Source of the DNA: Pyrinomonadaceae bacterium
GTDB lineage: Bacteria; Acidobacteriota; Blastocatellia; Pyrinomonadales; Pyrinomonadaceae
Reading direction: 5' to 3'
DNA: 64,000 nucleotides
Assembly (NCBI GenBank): GCA_019694395.1
Contig: JAIBCC010000004.1
Location: 186,001 to 250,000 of the forward strand
This document shows, piece after piece, positions 8,502-17,510 of this stretch. The notes beneath the pieces are model-generated. The model saw only the letters and a program-made list of their open reading frames with translations, searched no databases and was not told where the DNA came from. The translations under genes and the position numbers were made by a program. How positions within the stretch are numbered: the stretch's first letter is position 1; each line of letters starts with the position of its first letter.

Positions 8502-10220
8502 ATGATACTAAATCGAATAACCAGTCTAAGCCCCGGAAACCGTCTGATCCTGGATCTAAGCATTATTTTTTTGTTTGCGATCCTGATAGTGGTTCCAATC
8601 TATTTGTATGGAATTCCGGGCGGACCGGATATGTATCAGCACCTCCAATTTGCTCAAACTTTCTATGAATCGTTCAAAAGCGGAGAATTCTTCCCAAGCT
8701 GGGCAGCAAATCCAAATAACGGTTACGGAGATGTGAGTGTGCGTTTTTATCCGCCGTTGACTTATTATCTTTTTGTATTGTTTCGCTCTCTTGCCGGAAA
8801 TTGGTTCGACGGCACTTGCCTGTTGATCGTTTTCTTATTTTTTATTGGTTCGGTAGGAGTTTATTTCTGGTCTCGTGAATGGTTTTCGGAAAATGCGTCA
8901 TTAGCCGGAGCCTTGATTTACGCCATTATTCCGCATCATACAAATCAGATCTACCAAGCCTCTTTCATTGCCGAATTTACTGCTGCTTCGATTCTGCCTT
9001 TTTGTTTTTTATTTGTGAATCGTATTTGCCGGCGAGGAAAATTTGCAGATTGTTGCGGGTTGTCGCTAGCCTTTAGCCTATTACTTCTGACTCACCTCCC
9101 GACAACGATAATGAGTGCTTTCATCCTTGTGATCTATTCACTTCTTTCGCTAAAGCGGGATTCGTTGATTCAAAGCCTTCTCAAACTTTCGGCTTCAGTT
9201 TCGGTAAGTTTGCTTTTAAGCAGTTTTTATTGGGTTAGAATGATAACTGAATTGAACTTTGTTCAGCATAACAGTGAAGCATACAGCACGAATTATTTCT
9301 CATATAAATCACATTTTATCTTTTTAGATTTTATTGAGAAAGTTGGTGATTTATCATTTCTCCCGATAGATTTACGTATTCTATTGACTTTGGTGGTTTT
9401 AACTCCTTGCCTCATCATTTATTTCATCAAACTAAAAAACAAGACTGCGCCCCGATTAAATAATGTTTTAGTAATCACTTTCCTTAGTTTATTTATGGCA
9501 ACTTCCCTGAGTTCAATCTTTTGGGAATACATCCCATTATTTCAAAAGATTCAATTCCCGTGGCGTTGGCTTATCTTTTTCTGCTTTGGCTCTGCCGTTA
9601 TTGTCTCTTCGGTCTTTGACGACATTCTCGCATTTTTGAGAACTCCTAAACGACCGCTCGCTATTTTAGCCATCGGTTTATTTTGCATTTTACCTATTTA
9701 TTTTTTAGGCGCATCAATTCAGCATCCTTTTTACTACCCCAAAGATTACTTCAACACTGTGATAGAAAGGTTTAAATCCGGTCCGAGCAACGATTGCTGG
9801 TGGACTACCTGGGCAGCAAACCTAAAGGATAAGCCTTTTGATATTAATCCGCGAAAACTTCCTGCTCAATTGTCAGATAGGGTTGTCCTCAATGACAGAG
9901 CATTTGAAATCCAAAAATGGGAGGCAACCGAAAGAGATTTTACGATCAAAGCCGGTGAAGGCGGACAAGCCGCAGTAGCGACCATGTATTACCCCTATTG
10001 GAAAGTGCAGGTAAATGAAAAATCGGTTGAGATGACTCCAAATGAAGGCGGAATGATGTCATTCCCCGTTCCGGCTGAGGAAAGCAAGGTTAAAATCTAT
10101 TTTCAAGAACCGCCAAGGGTCATTATTTCATATTACGTCTCAGGGGCTGCTTGGATTCTTTTTATCGCAATCCTATTCTTTCAGATGATTAAAAGGGTCA
10201 AAAATCCGACAAATATCTAA
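8502..10220 (+). CDS. Polytopic PTPS-related membrane protein, paralogue 2 (GT-C-like)
   Basis: 572 residues with the same architecture as its neighbours: GIPGGPDMYQHLQFAQTFYES in the first loop, SGEFFPSWAANPNNGYG, VRFYPPLTYY, about ten membrane helices, DCWWTTW near residue 430, and a C-terminal beta-rich domain (TMYYPYWKVQVNEKSVE) plus a last helix. The intervals to the neighbours (52 and 5 bases) indicate co-transcription. It is diverged from paralogues 1 and 3 throughout, so the duplication is old and each copy may act on a different sugar or step. Confidence 0.8.
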   Translation: MILNRITSLSPGNRLILDLSIIFLFAILIVVPIYLYGIPGGPDMYQHLQFAQTFYESFKSGEFFPSWAANPNNGYGDVSVRFYPPLTYYLFVLFRSLAGNWFDGTCLLIVFLFFIGSVGVYFWSREWFSENASLAGALIYAIIPHHTNQIYQASFIAEFTAASILPFCFLFVNRICRRGKFADCCGLSLAFSLLLLTHLPTTIMSAFILVIYSLLSLKRDSLIQSLLKLSASVSVSLLLSSFYWVRMITELNFVQHNSEAYSTNYFSYKSHFIFLDFIEKVGDLSFLPIDLRILLTLVVLTPCLIIYFIKLKNKTAPRLNNVLVITFLSLFMATSLSSIFWEYIPLFQKIQFPWRWLIFFCFGSAVIVSSVFDDILAFLRTPKRPLAILAIGLFCILPIYFLGASIQHPFYYPKDYFNTVIERFKSGPSNDCWWTTWAANLKDKPFDINPRKLPAQLSDRVVLNDRAFEIQKWEATERDFTIKAGEGGQAAVATMYYPYWKVQVNEKSVEMTPNEGGMMSFPVPAEESKVKIYFQEPPRVIISYYVSGAAWILFIAILFFQMIKRVKNPTNI

Positions 10221-10225
10221 TCTAT

Positions 10226-11959
10226 ATGCTCAATACAATCTCCAAATTCATTTCACAAAAAAGGACTGCCTTTGACCTGAGTATTATTTTGCTCTTTTCA
10301 ATTCTGGCTTGTTTACCGATTTTACTTAATGGAATTCCCAGTTCTATGGATATTCCGCAGCAATATCAACTGGCTCAATCCTTTTATGATTCAATTTTGA
10401 ACGGTCAATTTTATCCGGGTTGGGCAGACCAGCCTAACTATGGATATGGCGATTTGAGTGTTAGATTTTATCCGCTCTTAGCCTATTACATTTTATCTTT
10501 TTTTCGCTTTCTTTCGGGAAATTGGTTTGACGCAAGCTGTTTGTTTTTCATAAGTTTATATTTCATCAGCGGAATTGGAGTTTATTTTTTTGCCAGAGAA
10601 AATTCTTCACCGGGTGCCTCATTATTTGCCGCCATCACCTATATTTGGCTGCCTTATCATATTTTAGAGATCTATATCGGTTCATTATTCGCCGAATCAA
10701 CCGCCATGGCAATTTTGCCATTTTGTTTATTGTTCATTAACCGCGTTTGCCGAAATGGAAGATTAATTGACATATGCGGTTTAGCTGTTTCTTTCGGGCT
10801 TATTCTGATCTCACATCTTCCTACCTCAATTATTGCTTCAATGACTCTTTTGATTTACTCACTTTTTACCATCAATTGGAAAAATTATCTTGAGAATATT
10901 CTAAAACTTGCTGTCTCAGTATTTTTCAGTTTTTTGATGAGCAGTTTTTATTTGGTAAAAATAATTACCGAAATGAATTATGTGCAGCACGCGACGGAGG
11001 CTTATTCGACAGGAACTTATTCATACAAGGGGCATTTTATACTTTCATATTTATTTCCTTTTGCCGAAATCAGAACTACTTCTGTGTCCAGTTTAATGAA
11101 CTTGACGGCTGTCGTTTCGATTGCAGTTTTAATTCCGGGGATAATTTTTTATTTCCGCAGAAAAAAGAAAGACAAAACAAATTCGCTCACAAATGTTGCA
11201 GCGGTTACTATTTTCAGTTTTATAATGGCAACTCCTCTCGGCATATTCATTTGGGAGTTATTGCCAACCTTGCAAAAAATTCAGTTTCCGTTTCGCTGGC
11301 TGACCATTTTTACTCTGGGAACAGCAATTTTTGCTGCCGAAGGATTTAAGTGGGCTATAGAATGTTTCAAAACACCAAAACGATATGTCTCATTTTTGAT
11401 CTTTGGCTTGCTCCTTTTCTGCTTTGTTTTTGATTATTTCAAAATGATGAATTCGGAATTAACTTATCCAAGAACCTATTTTAACGGGATAGTCAGTAGA
11501 TTTAAAACAATGCCCAGTTACAAATGCTGGTGGACGATATGGGCAAAAGGGGCTTCGAATCAAAACGACCAAAACTCCTACGAAAGAACGGCTTATATTC
11601 TTGATAATATAGCTGCCGACAACCGAACTTTTGAAATTAAAAACTGGTCAGCTATTGAAAGAAATTTTGTCATCAATGAAGGAGAAGCGGAAAAGGCAGT
11701 AGTTGCAACTCTGTATTACCCTCATTGGAAAGCAACGGTCAACGGACAATCCGTTGAAGTCACACCGGGTGAAACCGGACTGATAAATATACCGATTCCG
11801 GCTGAGAAAGCAGATGTTCGCCTTTATTTTCAAGAGCCTCTGCACATCATTACAGCCTTTTACATTTCCGGTTTTGCGTGGATAATATTTTTGTTAGTCT
11901 TAACTTTTGGTCTATTTAAACAAACAAATCGTCTAAAGTTCACAAATAAAAATGAATAG
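10226..11959 (+). CDS. Polytopic PTPS-related membrane protein, paralogue 3 (GT-C-like)
   Basis: 577 residues. Motifs in order: GIPSSMDIPQQYQLAQSFYDS, NGQFYPGWADQPNYGYGD, VRFYPLLAYY, multiple membrane helices, CWWTIW near residue 434, the C-terminal beta domain (TLYYPHWKATVNGQSVE) and a last helix. The first-loop histidine of paralogues 1 and 2 (DMPQH, DMYQH) is a glutamine here (DIPQQ). The 3' end overlaps the ABC ATPase start by 8 bases, so translation of exporter ATPase and this protein is probably coupled. Confidence 0.8.
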   Translation: MLNTISKFISQKRTAFDLSIILLFSILACLPILLNGIPSSMDIPQQYQLAQSFYDSILNGQFYPGWADQPNYGYGDLSVRFYPLLAYYILSFFRFLSGNWFDASCLFFISLYFISGIGVYFFARENSSPGASLFAAITYIWLPYHILEIYIGSLFAESTAMAILPFCLLFINRVCRNGRLIDICGLAVSFGLILISHLPTSIIASMTLLIYSLFTINWKNYLENILKLAVSVFFSFLMSSFYLVKIITEMNYVQHATEAYSTGTYSYKGHFILSYLFPFAEIRTTSVSSLMNLTAVVSIAVLIPGIIFYFRRKKKDKTNSLTNVAAVTIFSFIMATPLGIFIWELLPTLQKIQFPFRWLTIFTLGTAIFAAEGFKWAIECFKTPKRYVSFLIFGLLLFCFVFDYFKMMNSELTYPRTYFNGIVSRFKTMPSYKCWWTIWAKGASNQNDQNSYERTAYILDNIAADNRTFEIKNWSAIERNFVINEGEAEKAVVATLYYPHWKATVNGQSVEVTPGETGLINIPIPAEKADVRLYFQEPLHIITAFYISGFAWIIFLLVLTFGLFKQTNRLKFTNKNE

Positions 11960-12890
11960 CATAATTGAAATCGAAAATTTAACAAAAGATTACGAAATTG
12001 GTTTTTGGAAAAAGAAAAAAGTCCGTGCATTGGATAATTTAACCCTTAATGTCGAAGGCGGACAGATTTTCGGTTTTTTAGGTGGAAATGGTGCCGGGAA
12101 AACTACAACCATCAAGATTTTAATGTCTTTGATTTTTCCTAGTGCAGGCAATGCCAGGATTCTCGGTTATGATATTTCGGATGTCAAAATGCGGCAGCGA
12201 ATCGGCTATTGTCCTGAAAACCCATACTTTTACGATTACCTGACCGCCCGTGAGCTGATGATGTATTTCGGTGAACTTTTTGGTTTGGACAAAGCCAAAA
12301 GCAAGCAAAAAACCGAAGAACTTTTAACCAAAGTCGGATTAGAAGAAGCAAGTTGGAATAAGCAGCTTCGTAAATTTTCTAAGGGAATGCTGCAAAGAAC
12401 AGGTTTAGCTCAATCATTGATCAATGATCCTGAAATCGTTTTTTTAGATGAGCCGATGAGCGGGCTTGACCCAATCGGACGGCGCGAAATTCGTGAGTTA
12501 ATTGCAGATTTACGCAAAAACGGAACTACGATCTTTATGTCCACACATATTTTGTCTGATATTGAAGCCTTATGTGACAACGTAGCAATCCTGCGAAAAG
12601 GAAAACTTGCGGCTGCCGGAAAACTGGATGATCTGTTGACTTCACAGGGTGAAAATCAATCTTTTGAAATAAATGTCAAAGGCGTTTCGGCAGAAAACTT
12701 ACAAAATGCTGTTTCAAAAATAGCAGGTTCAAGCCTTACCGCTAAACCAAGCGGCGCAACCATTCAGATCATTGATGAAAATGATGTGGATAAAGTTCTT
12801 CAGACAGTAAAAAAGGCTGGCGGAAAACTTGTTTCCATCCAACCTGTCAAACAATCTCTGGAAGAATTATTTGTTGAAAAAGAAAAATAA
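11952..12890 (+). CDS. ABC transporter ATP-binding protein (exporter type)
   Basis: 312 residues. Walker A GGNGAGKTT at 44-52, Q-loop region GYCPENPYFYD (about 85-95, with Asn where Gln is usual), signature FSKGM at 141-145, Walker B IVFLDEP at 161-167 and switch His198 in MSTHIL. The C-terminal 80 residues form the extra domain of the DrrA/CcmA-like ABC-2 exporters. It is the natural partner of the permease at 4806-5609, six genes upstream in the same orientation. Function: powering export of an unknown substrate, by context perhaps lipid-linked or glycan material. Confidence 0.9.
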   Translation: MNSIIEIENLTKDYEIGFWKKKKVRALDNLTLNVEGGQIFGFLGGNGAGKTTTIKILMSLIFPSAGNARILGYDISDVKMRQRIGYCPENPYFYDYLTARELMMYFGELFGLDKAKSKQKTEELLTKVGLEEASWNKQLRKFSKGMLQRTGLAQSLINDPEIVFLDEPMSGLDPIGRREIRELIADLRKNGTTIFMSTHILSDIEALCDNVAILRKGKLAAAGKLDDLLTSQGENQSFEINVKGVSAENLQNAVSKIAGSSLTAKPSGATIQIIDENDVDKVLQTVKKAGGKLVSIQPVKQSLEELFVEKEK

Positions 12891-12919
12891 ATAGTAGTGG
12901 GACAAAAATATTTTGAAGT

Positions 12920-13047
12920 AACGGAACGCCGTCCATCTTGGCGGCATTGAGCGCACGGCGCGAATGTTTATCTCAAAAACTCGAATCGTTCAGAGAAAAT
13001 GACATCGTATGCACGATGTTTGCCGGCTGGAAGCACGGCGTTCCGTT
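12920..13047. repeat. 128-bp intergenic element bounded by a perfect 13-bp inverted repeat
   Basis: AACGGAACGCCGT (12920-12932) and its exact complement ACGGCGTTCCGTT (13035-13047) bound the element. Inside are a second hairpin, ACATCGT/ACGATGT at 13002-13019, and a GC-rich stretch (GGCGGCATTGAGCGCACGGC) unlike the AT-rich surroundings. It sits between convergent genes (12890 and 13170). It holds no coding frame of note. It could be a bidirectional terminator or a dispersed palindromic repeat such as a MITE or REP-like unit. Confidence 0.75.
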
Positions 13048-13141
13048 GTTTGAAAATACTTTAATTTATTTTTGTTGATGCACTATTTTAGAACAATTTC
13101 GAGGTAAGAGCATAAAAGGAAGATTGCGAAAAGGCTTTTTT

Positions 13142-13165
13142 CCTTTTTACTTTTACCTTTTTACT
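13142..13165. repeat. Degenerate CTTTTTA-type short tandem repeat at a gene end
   Basis: CCTTTTTACTTTTACC-type units directly downstream of the minus-strand stop codon at 13170. The same unit occurs at 23439-23466 and 24784-24804, each time at the 3' end of a minus-strand gene. Confidence 0.5.
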
Positions 13166-13169
13166 TGCT

Positions 13170-15023
13170 TCACTTTAACTTTTGCAATTCTTCTGAAATT
13201 TGCTGCTTTAATTTCTCATCCTTAGTGAATCTGCTGGCATCATTCAAAAGGGCTTGCGCCTTATCCTTTTGTCCGGCTGCCGAATAGGAAATTGCCGCAT
13301 CAATCATCAGCTCAGGATTATTTCTGGTGGTTTGAAGCAATTTTTCGTAAATGCTCAAGGCTTCTTTGTGACGATTCATTTTTGCCCAAGTTCTTGCCAG
13401 ATTATAATTAACGAACGGATCGGAAGCATTTTCCTGAAGTCCTTTTTTGAACTGATTTTCCGCTTCGACAAAATTTCCCTGATCAAAATAAATAACGCCC
13501 AAATTGGTTAATGCCTGAATGGATTTCGGATCAGTTTCCAAGGCTTTGAGAAAATCTTTTTTGGCTTCTTCTGTTTTCCCTAATTCCTTTTTTGCCAAGC
13601 CGCGATTGTTATAAATCAAACTGTCCTGACGATTAAACGATTGATACTTCAACGAGGTGTCCAAATCTTCAATCGCTTTTTCATATTCTTTATTTTGCTG
13701 ATGCGCCAACCCTAAATTGTAATAAGCAGACCAGCTTGTCGGTTTCATTTCAATCGCTCTCGACCACAAATTAATGGCTGAATTCCACATCCGATTTTGT
13801 TTGATCGTGCCCAAAGTATAGCCAAGACAAAGAATTACCGTAGCGGCAATGGCGATTTTATGGAGCATTGCATTTTCCGCTTTCCAAAGTTTTTCCAGCA
13901 GAACTGCCAGCAATAAAACAAATCCGATAGAAGGCAAATACAAGTATCTGTCCTGCACAATATATTCGTAATGAAAGACTTGCAGATTTAAAACGGGCAG
14001 CAGCGGAATTACAAACATTCCTAATGAAAGCCACATTAAAGGAGTAATATTTTTACGAAAATAAAAAATTAAACCGCCTAAGACCAAAAGAATAACAACC
14101 GGAATCCACAAATTCGGATCGTCTCCGCCTTTCACAAAATGCGTGTCATAGATCAAACTCAGATCAAACGGGAAGATGATATTTTTCAGGTAATAAACAA
14201 AGGCGTAAGGAATTGTGGCATAAATATATTCCGTCGGGGTTTGCGAAATAAAAGGATGTCTCCAACTGACTTTGCCTAAAACTGAAAAGCGCATTGCCAA
14301 ATAAACCAATACCGGAACAACAAAGATCACTACCTGTTTTACGGCTGAAATTAACCCCTTTTCCGATTCTTTTTGACGATTTAAGGTCAATTCCCAAACA
14401 AATAAAATTGCAGGCAAGACAATTGGCGTTTCTTTGCATAAGAGCGCACCGAAAAATGCTAACAGCGAAAAGATCAAGGATTTTTTATTACCGCTTTCCC
14501 GCCAATTAATATAAAAAAGCATTGAAGGAATATAAAAAAGTGCAGCTAACGGATCGGGAATTCCTGAAATCCACGAAATTGATTCAACGTGAACCGGAAT
14601 TAAAGCAAAAAACAAGCTGCCGATAAAGGAAAGCGTTCTATTCTCTGAACTTAGCCGTAAGAAAAGGCGATAAACCAAAACCGTTGCGCCGATATGAATG
14701 GCTAAATTAAGCAAATGCCAGCCTTGCGCCCAAAGCCCGAAAAATTGATAGCCGACCGTCAAATAAAGAGTAAAAAGCGGACGATAATAGGGTGGAGGAA
14801 TATTGGTCGAGCCGGCTTCACGTTCAAAATACCAAACATCTTTAGTAAATCCGTTGATGACATTTTTCCATGATTCAAGCGTTTGATTAGTAACGATTTG
14901 AGCAGTGTCGTCAAACACAAAATCTCCGCTCAAAGAATTTGCGTAAACTAAAAAGCACGCCAAAATTAAGAAGAAATAAACCTTTTTGTCATCAAGGGTA
15001 AAAGCCGAATTCTCTTTTTCCAT
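13170..15023 (-). CDS. GT-C glycosyltransferase-like membrane protein with C-terminal TPRs
   Basis: 617 residues. An N-terminal membrane helix is followed by LSGDFVFDDT (31-40), whose Asp38-Asp39 occupies the place of the GT-C catalytic acidic motif, then PPPYYRPLFTLYL and about eleven membrane helices to residue 400. The last 190 residues are TPR-like (YYNLGLAHQQNKEYEKAIEDL; LIYNNRGLAKKELGKTEEAK; ALTNLGVIYFDQGNFVEAE). This layout matches the TMTC/PMT-like family, which in eukaryotes O-mannosylates proteins; bacterial members are mostly uncharacterised. Protein or lipid glycosylation is the likely role. It stands alone on the minus strand, convergent with the exporter operon. Confidence 0.78.
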   Translation of the reverse strand: MEKENSAFTLDDKKVYFFLILACFLVYANSLSGDFVFDDTAQIVTNQTLESWKNVINGFTKDVWYFEREAGSTNIPPPYYRPLFTLYLTVGYQFFGLWAQGWHLLNLAIHIGATVLVYRLFLRLSSENRTLSFIGSLFFALIPVHVESISWISGIPDPLAALFYIPSMLFYINWRESGNKKSLIFSLLAFFGALLCKETPIVLPAILFVWELTLNRQKESEKGLISAVKQVVIFVVPVLVYLAMRFSVLGKVSWRHPFISQTPTEYIYATIPYAFVYYLKNIIFPFDLSLIYDTHFVKGGDDPNLWIPVVILLVLGGLIFYFRKNITPLMWLSLGMFVIPLLPVLNLQVFHYEYIVQDRYLYLPSIGFVLLLAVLLEKLWKAENAMLHKIAIAATVILCLGYTLGTIKQNRMWNSAINLWSRAIEMKPTSWSAYYNLGLAHQQNKEYEKAIEDLDTSLKYQSFNRQDSLIYNNRGLAKKELGKTEEAKKDFLKALETDPKSIQALTNLGVIYFDQGNFVEAENQFKKGLQENASDPFVNYNLARTWAKMNRHKEALSIYEKLLQTTRNNPELMIDAAISYSAAGQKDKAQALLNDASRFTKDEKLKQQISEELQKLK

Positions 15024-15191
15024 AATTTAATTAATTTGGTAAAAAAACTACCGTTGTTTTCAGATCGAAAATGTTTGAATGGAATAAATGCGGTAAAAAT
15101 TTTGCAAGAGCGACAAATGCTGTTTGTCATTAAGTAGTTTGCCCGTTTTTTCGTATTAACGCAAGCAGATTTAAAATCAAGCCAAGTCTTT

Positions 15192-16904
15192 TTACTGACT
15201 TTTTCTCAATTTTTGGAGCAAAAAGGCTAAAATTACCAACCATCCGGCAAAAGCAATCCAAATGGCAATTTTAGTTCGCAGAGGCTCAACAAAATCAACT
15301 TCGATCTCGGATTTTTCCGGCGGAATCGAAATCAAAAGTGTTCCATCAGCTTCACTGCCCGTAGCTGTTTGGGTTTTCTGTCCGTCTTTCAGAATAAAAG
15401 CCTGCCAATGCGGATAATTATAAGCCCTGATTCGTGCCTGAGTTTCTGTTCCTTCGCTAACGGTGAAAATCCGGTTCATTGATCCCCAATTTTCTATTGT
15501 GACTTCCCTCTTTCCGGCATCAACATTTCCCTTTAACGGCAATAAATCTTTTAATTCTTTGGCATCTCGCGGCAGCCAATCCTTAAAACTTCTGGCACCG
15601 TGAGTTTGTTGGATTTTCTCATAAAACTCGTTTCGATCAATAAATCCGGCATCTATTACCAGTTCTTTTATCGAATAACCAATCGTCAGGAAAAACAGCA
15701 AAAACACGGTAAAAGTCAAAGTTTCCAAGCCTTTTTCCTTGAATCTTTTTCTCCAAATGCTCAACGATAAAGCTAAAACCGGACAAATTACGACTGAAGT
15801 AATTGACAACCAACGATAAGGAAATTGAATGTCTTTTAACTTTGGAATTATCATCCACAACGGACGGCTTAATTCCGTTGTCATGATGAGCGAGATGATC
15901 GAAATTACCAAAATAACCAGAAATATTTTTTTTGTGACTTGAGATTCATTAGATTGATTGGAAAGGAGCGCAATTTCTTCATTTAATGGTTTTCGATTAA
16001 ATAATTTCCCAAATAAGTTTAAGGTCGGCAGAAAAAATCCGCTTGTCAAAACTAACAAAAGATTGCCATACCAGGTATTTACATTGACCAGTGCATACGG
16101 CGAAAGTAGAAAATTATTGCGGTAATCATAATATTCCGAACTGACTCCTGCCCCCGCCTGTATCCAACTTAATTCGGAAAGCATTCTGAACCAAAACCAA
16201 GAGCTTGCCCATAAACCCAATAAAATTCCAACTGAACAAAAAACCAGTGATTTCCTGTTATTTTTCCAGTCCGTAAGCAATAGAGCAAAAATGCCTAAAC
16301 TCAAAGAACCAATTACTGCTGTCGGCAAATGAGTTGTGACAATTAACGAATAAACTGCTGAAAGTCCGCCAATTTCGAAAATTAAGCCGGAAGAAGTTGG
16401 ATATTTTTTGGTCGAAAGCCGCTGCACGAACAGAAAAGCAAACGGTAAAAACGTTGTAGCAGCATATTCGGCAAACAATGAGGCTTGGAAAAACTGCGTT
16501 AAATGATAGGGAATAAAAGCAAAAATTAAGGAAGCCAGAACCGCAACTTTGTTGGAAGCTATTTCTTTTGTCCAAAAATAAACTCCTAAAGTTCCGATTA
16601 CTGAAAAAATTGCGAAAACTATTAAGGCGGTAAAATACCAGTCATTAATTATAAACTGCACTAAACAAAAGACATAATAAAGAAAAGGGGGATAAAATCT
16701 GAATCGCGGATCGCCAAAACCGAAATTTGAATCGCCTAGCCAGCCGGGAAAATAATTTCCCTGTTTCAATTCATCAAAAAAAGGCAGAACGAATCCAAAA
16801 TGATTGCCAAAGTCTCCTCCAACCGGCATTCCCTTGAAAAAAATAAGTGAGATTGAGATTAATCCAAAGCAGATTACCAGTAGAATTGACTTGTTTAGCT
16901 TCAT
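15192..16904 (-). CDS. Polytopic PTPS-related membrane protein, paralogue 4 (GT-C-like)
   Basis: 570 residues. First-loop motif GMPVGGDFGNHFGFVLPFF, then GNYFPGWLGDSNFGFGD and FRFYPPFLYY, about eleven membrane helices, a C-terminal beta domain (RAYNYPHWQAFI) and a last helix. It lacks the CWWT motif of the three tandem paralogues (SFKDWLPRD in that place), so it belongs to a separate branch. The first loop keeps an Asp and a His (GGDFGNH). It is 8 bases downstream of the 168-residue protein gene and probably co-transcribed with it. Confidence 0.78.
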   Translation of the reverse strand: MKLNKSILLVICFGLISISLIFFKGMPVGGDFGNHFGFVLPFFDELKQGNYFPGWLGDSNFGFGDPRFRFYPPFLYYVFCLVQFIINDWYFTALIVFAIFSVIGTLGVYFWTKEIASNKVAVLASLIFAFIPYHLTQFFQASLFAEYAATTFLPFAFLFVQRLSTKKYPTSSGLIFEIGGLSAVYSLIVTTHLPTAVIGSLSLGIFALLLTDWKNNRKSLVFCSVGILLGLWASSWFWFRMLSELSWIQAGAGVSSEYYDYRNNFLLSPYALVNVNTWYGNLLLVLTSGFFLPTLNLFGKLFNRKPLNEEIALLSNQSNESQVTKKIFLVILVISIISLIMTTELSRPLWMIIPKLKDIQFPYRWLSITSVVICPVLALSLSIWRKRFKEKGLETLTFTVFLLFFLTIGYSIKELVIDAGFIDRNEFYEKIQQTHGARSFKDWLPRDAKELKDLLPLKGNVDAGKREVTIENWGSMNRIFTVSEGTETQARIRAYNYPHWQAFILKDGQKTQTATGSEADGTLLISIPPEKSEIEVDFVEPLRTKIAIWIAFAGWLVILAFLLQKLRKSQ

Positions 16905-16912
16905 TTTATCAA

Positions 16913-17419
16913 TTATTCAACTTTTATGGCTGTTACCTTCCAACGAATATTGGCGCGGTCATCGTCTTTATTAAATCCCTCAATCCTGACCTGAACCGGC
17001 AAAGTTTGTCCTGTCTCCAATTTTTCGGCTTGTTTCGGTATTACCAAAACCGTTTTGTCTTTGACGGTTTTTCCGGCTAGATCAATAACTGAAACTCTGA
17101 TTTCCAGTCCGGTGAGCGTTTTTCCGGTAATATTCCGAATGTCTCCGGTGATTGACATTACGATTGTTCCAAAAGCGGTTGGAGATTCAGTGGTTTTATC
17201 TTCATTGGTCTGAATAATGATCTTTTTTGTGTAGAGTGCAAATTCAGGACTTCCCTCTAAAAATGCGCCTTCTAATGTTTTTTCTTGGATTTGTTTATCC
17301 GAAGTTTTAAATGAAAAAACCCAAATCAAAGTAACCACTAAAATCGTTCCGATCGCCAAAGCCGCCAACATTGTAGAGTTGATTCCTTTCTTTTTTTCGG
17401 GTTGCTGTAAAAATTCCAT
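16913..17419 (-). CDS. Membrane-anchored protein with a periplasmic beta-sandwich-like domain
   Basis: 168 residues: short cytoplasmic start, one membrane helix (about 17-36), then a domain with the pattern FGTIVMSITGDIRNITGK, LTGLEIRVSVID, and LPVQVRIEGF, as in FxLYD or DUF2393-type domains. No catalytic motif. The start ATG at 17419 is preceded by GAGGAAA at good spacing. It forms a two-gene unit with the PTPS-related gene downstream. It may assist that protein; this is inference from linkage only. Confidence 0.7.
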   Translation of the reverse strand: MEFLQQPEKKKGINSTMLAALAIGTILVVTLIWVFSFKTSDKQIQEKTLEGAFLEGSPEFALYTKKIIIQTNEDKTTESPTAFGTIVMSITGDIRNITGKTLTGLEIRVSVIDLAGKTVKDKTVLVIPKQAEKLETGQTLPVQVRIEGFNKDDDRANIRWKVTAIKVE

Positions 17420-17510
17420 ATAATTTCCTCAAAATATTAGACCGCCGTTTTGGAAAAAAGTTCCGTAATAAGTTAGCATTTTATTTGAGATTGTCACAAT
17501 TCAATTAATT

